Assembly: GCA_029204225.1 (NCBI GenBank)
Contig: MU832030.1
Coordinates: 26,732 to 90,731, forward strand
Direction of reading: 5' to 3'
From: Diphasiastrum complanatum
Lineage: Eukaryota > Streptophyta > Lycopodiopsida > Lycopodiales > Lycopodiaceae
Length of the DNA: 64,000 nucleotides
Shown: positions 61,432 to 64,000 of the stretch, piece after piece
How positions within the stretch are numbered: the stretch's first letter is position 1
Layout: the number at the start of each line of letters is the position of its first letter
Made by a program: the position numbers and the translations under genes
The notes under the pieces: generated by a model
Told to the model about the DNA's origin: nothing
Databases searched by the model: none
The model's input: only the letters and a program-made list of their open reading frames with translations

Positions 61432-62337
61432 TCACCTTGAACCATTTACTTGAGTGTCAAGTAAATATCCTTGGAGATCAACTAACTGAAGTGATCCATT
61501 ATTAAAAACTTCTATAACTTTATACGGTCCAATCCATCTGGTATGTAATTTTTCAGAAAACAACATGTGTCTGTTATCATACAGAAGCACATAGTCCCCT
61601 TGTTTAATTTTTATTCTCTTGACGGATTGATCAAAAAAAAAATTTCTTTTATTCTGAACTCGTTCAGTCTCGATTAATGAAAGACGACGATCCTCTTCCA
61701 GTTGCGTCAAAGAAATCATCTGCTCCCAAAGACTATCGTGTTCATCCATTCGCTCTTTATTACTAATGCGAAACATCAGAACTTCGAATTCTATCGGTAG
61801 TATGTGATGCATTCCATACACAAGATAGTATGGAGTCTGCCTAGTTGTAATCTTTTCATCAGTTCTATATGCCCATAAGACAGATGGTAACTTCTGATCC
61901 CAATCAGAAGAATGTGTTTCCGTTACTTTATTCAAAATTTTACATAGAATTCCATTTGCTCGTTCCGTAAGCCCATTTGCTTTTGGATTATATGGAGTGG
62001 TTTGACGATGTGTAATAGAAAAATATGACAACATGGCTTCTATTGTCTGATTAAGGAAATGGGTTCCCCTATCACTAACGACTTCTATGGGACAACCATA
62101 TCGCGTGATAATATTTTGGAATAAAAACTTTGCTACAGTCTTAGCATCGTTCTTAATTGTGGCTTCGGCCTCTACCATCTTGGTAGCATAGTCCGTGGCA
62201 ACAAGTATGTAACGACGACGAGTTTTGCGTGTGATCGATTTAATAGGCCCTACAAAATCTATCCCCCACTTCTCAAAGGGTGCTAAGGGAATAATTGGAG
62301 TAAGCGGCCAATGTGTTGCAAAGCTGGGTTTCCCCAT
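61432..62337 (-). CDS. Gypsy-2 integrase, intact 301-residue frame
   Basis: The frame contains WGIDFVGP, the catalytic Asp in LVATDYATKMVEA, the second in SDRGTHFLNQ and Glu in ANGLTERANGIL, then WDQKLPSVLWAYRT, YLVYGM and the C-terminal GPYKVIEVFNNGSLQLVDL. The N-terminal zinc domain lies upstream in a broken stretch (62338-62460). The C-terminal stop follows VNGSR. In life it would be released from the Gag-Pol polyprotein, so the isolated frame is not a gene by itself. It is better preserved than Gypsy-1 integrase. Confidence 0.88.
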   Translation of the reverse strand: MGKPSFATHWPLTPIIPLAPFEKWGIDFVGPIKSITRKTRRRYILVATDYATKMVEAEATIKNDAKTVAKFLFQNIITRYGCPIEVVSDRGTHFLNQTIEAMLSYFSITHRQTTPYNPKANGLTERANGILCKILNKVTETHSSDWDQKLPSVLWAYRTDEKITTRQTPYYLVYGMHHILPIEFEVLMFRISNKERMDEHDSLWEQMISLTQLEEDRRLSLIETERVQNKRNFFFDQSVKRIKIKQGDYVLLYDNRHMLFSEKLHTRWIGPYKVIEVFNNGSLQLVDLQGYLLDTQVNGSR

Positions 62338-62618
62338 CCTCTAGCATGCATCACATTTTTTAATGAATAATTTAACATCTCTATAGATGGTAGGCCACCA
62401 ATATTTAGCATTGAAAAAAAAAAATTGCAGTGTTTTTAAGAGCATAGTGACCCCCTGAATCTTCCTCATGTAATGCACTTATTACAGTGGTCGTCTCGGT
62501 TGGTTCTAAACATCGGCGGAGACTATCGTCAGCTCCTAATTTATACAATATACTATTTACAATCGTGTAAGGTCCTACCTTAGAAAGAAAAACAGTTTTT
62601 TGTTGTTTATTAAAATGT
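62338..62618 (-). other. Broken linker between RNase H and integrase of Gypsy-2
   Basis: It holds the degraded HHCC zinc-finger part of integrase (KNCDACxR.. near 62340) and connecting sequence, without an open frame. Confidence 0.5.
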
Positions 62619-64000
62619 TCAAGATATATTTGGTCCTGTAAAAAAATTAATAATGTCCCTATAAATTGATGTTTCTGATTGAATATGCATTATATGTTCA
62701 TCTGGAAATTCATCAGAAATGGGTTCTAATTGATTTGTTTGGAGACGGGATATATAGTCGGCATTTTGATGATCCTTGCCTCTTCTTAATTCTACTTCAT
62801 AATTAAACTCATCTAATAATAATACCCATCTAGCTATTCTACCCAAAGACCTGGTTTATGCACTAAATGTTTTAATGCATAATGATCTACGTGAAAAACA
62901 AAATGGTATCCTAAAAGGTAATGTCTAAATTTCTTTACTGAATAAATCATCCCTAGTGCTTCTCGCTCTGTAGCAGAATAATTCTTTTCTGATGCAGCGA
63001 GTTGCTTTCTCGCATAGTAAATTGGATAATCTATATTTTGGTCATCTTTCTGACTAAGCACTACACCTATCGCAAAAGATGATGTGTCTACATATACATG
63101 GAACTTTTTAGCCCAATTTGGAGGTCTAATCCCAGTGGCTTCTGCTAATGACTGTTTCAATTGATCAAAAGCTTGTTGATGGTCCTGTGTCCAATGGTAC
63201 TCAACAACATTTTTTAATAAACTTGTTAAAGGAGTTACTACTATGGCATAATCCTTATTATCCTACGATAATAACCTACATGTCCTAGAAAACCTCTAAG
63301 CTCTCTTAAATTGGTTGGTTCTAATAATTCTAATATCATTTTTATTTTTTCAATGTCGGCTTGTATACTATCCTTCGAAATTTTATGCCCTAAAAGAATG
63401 TCTTCCCTCATCCCAAAGTAACACTTAGCGGATGCAAGTTAAGAGATGTCTCTTGACATCTTCTCAATGTTTTTCTCTAATGCATCTAAATGGTTTTTAG
63501 TTGATGAATAGACACAAAAGTCATCCATAAAAAAATTTAAAAACTTTCTTAAAAAAAATTGAAAAATATTTGTCATCATACGTTGGAATGTGGCAATTGC
63601 ATTACAAAGACCAAAGGGCATTCACGTATATGCGTACGTCACCCAATCAGTGGTGAAAGTAGTTTTGGATCTATCTTCCTCTTTTATAAAAACTTGGTTA
63701 TAACATGAGAATCCATCTAAAAAAGTATAACGTTCATGTCCAGCTACCTGGTCAAGAATGGTATCTGTATACGACAGAGGATGATAATCCTTTGTTGTGG
63801 CAGCATTTAGTTTTCTAAAATCATGACAAACTCTAATCTTGTCCGTCTTCTTCTTAGGTACTATAACTATTGGTGACACCCACTCACTACTTAGAACATG
63901 ATATATAATACCCGCTCTAAGACATCTATCTAATTTGTCTTTTACTAATAAGGAGTACTTTGGATTCAATCTATATTGGCGCTACCTAACATGTATTGTT
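62619..64000 (-). pseudogene. Gypsy-2 reverse transcriptase and RNase H, broken, runs off the right edge
   Basis: The RT starts beyond 64000. 63969-63622 carries EWVSPIVIVPKKK, VCHDFRKLNAAT and YTFLDGFSCYNQ (Gly changed to Cys). An in-frame TGA at 63622-63624 lies just before MPFGLCNA. 63621-63439 carries the catalytic FMDDF. RNase H follows at 63160-62834 (KFHVYVDTSSFAIGVVL, KNYSATEREALGMI, DHYALKHLV) and 62846-62619 (GRIARWVLLLDEF, the RT-integrase connection). Stops and shifts separate the parts. Confidence 0.9.

Larger units (their letters stand above)
57395..64000 (-). mobile_element. Gypsy-2: Ty3/gypsy retrotransposon, 3' part
   Basis: Minus-strand order from the right edge: RT, RNase H, integrase, spacer, long extra open region, polypurine tract, LTR. 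The plan is the same as Gypsy-1, so they are probably the same lineage. It is truncated by the window edge, not necessarily in nature. Confidence 0.85.

Overview
The window reads as nuclear DNA of a seed plant with a repeat-rich genome, most likely a gymnosperm. The evidence is one complete spliced plant gene (a MOTHER OF FT AND TFL1-like PEBP gene with the family's 62-nt and 41-nt internal exons but a 4.9-kb intron), GT-AG introns, plant-type Ty1/copia and Ty3/gypsy retrotransposons, and long (CT)n arrays. No rRNA, tRNA, CRISPR array or prokaryotic operon was seen. The species cannot be fixed from the sequence.

1-18.1 kb is a nest. A minus-strand Ty3/gypsy element (Gypsy-1; Athila-like primer-binding site) runs from its 5' LTR at 17.6-18.1 kb down to a 3' LTR that has been hit twice: by a plus-strand Copia element ending at 1493, and by a 5.7-kb DNA transposon (1669-7380, TIR CATTA...). 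That transposon carries a decayed DDE transposase and two cargo genes that face away from each other: a very divergent histone H3 with no lysine in its N-terminal tail, and an acidic two-exon protein. Eight perfect G-boxes (CACGTG) lie between them. 18.1-20.4 kb holds a rotted Copia.

20.6-32.4 kb is a second large DNA-transposon locus. A QLD/HTHDQID-type DDE transposase gene (minus strand, ATG at 27568) is split by a chimeric LTR retrotransposon (22624-27458) flanked by the 5-bp duplication GTGGC. Divergent from it is a broken multi-exon gene (28968-32381) with the DPPY-like and SAM-binding motifs of an N4/N6 DNA methyltransferase, and a weaker ParB-like segment upstream. About 20 copies of the palindrome TATGCTNAGCATA are scattered through its promoter region and presumed introns, and a roughly 490-bp hairpin sits between the two genes.

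35.5-43.1 kb is the MFT-like gene (minus strand), with four CACGTG G-boxes upstream. Intron 2 contains two decayed LINE fragments and four (CT)n arrays. 43.9-52.4 kb is mostly unrecognised intergenic DNA with local duplications. 52.4-57.4 kb is a graveyard of Copia integrase, Copia RT/RNase H and gypsy gag pieces. 57.4-64 kb is the 3' half of a second gypsy element (Gypsy-2, minus strand) whose 5' part lies beyond the window. Both gypsy elements have a long extra open region downstream of integrase.

Many premature stops are in-frame TAG or TGA codons inside otherwise continuing homology, as expected from C-to-T decay of methylated CAG and CGA codons. The two cargo genes of the first transposon are the best-preserved non-host reading frames among the DNA-transposon genes.
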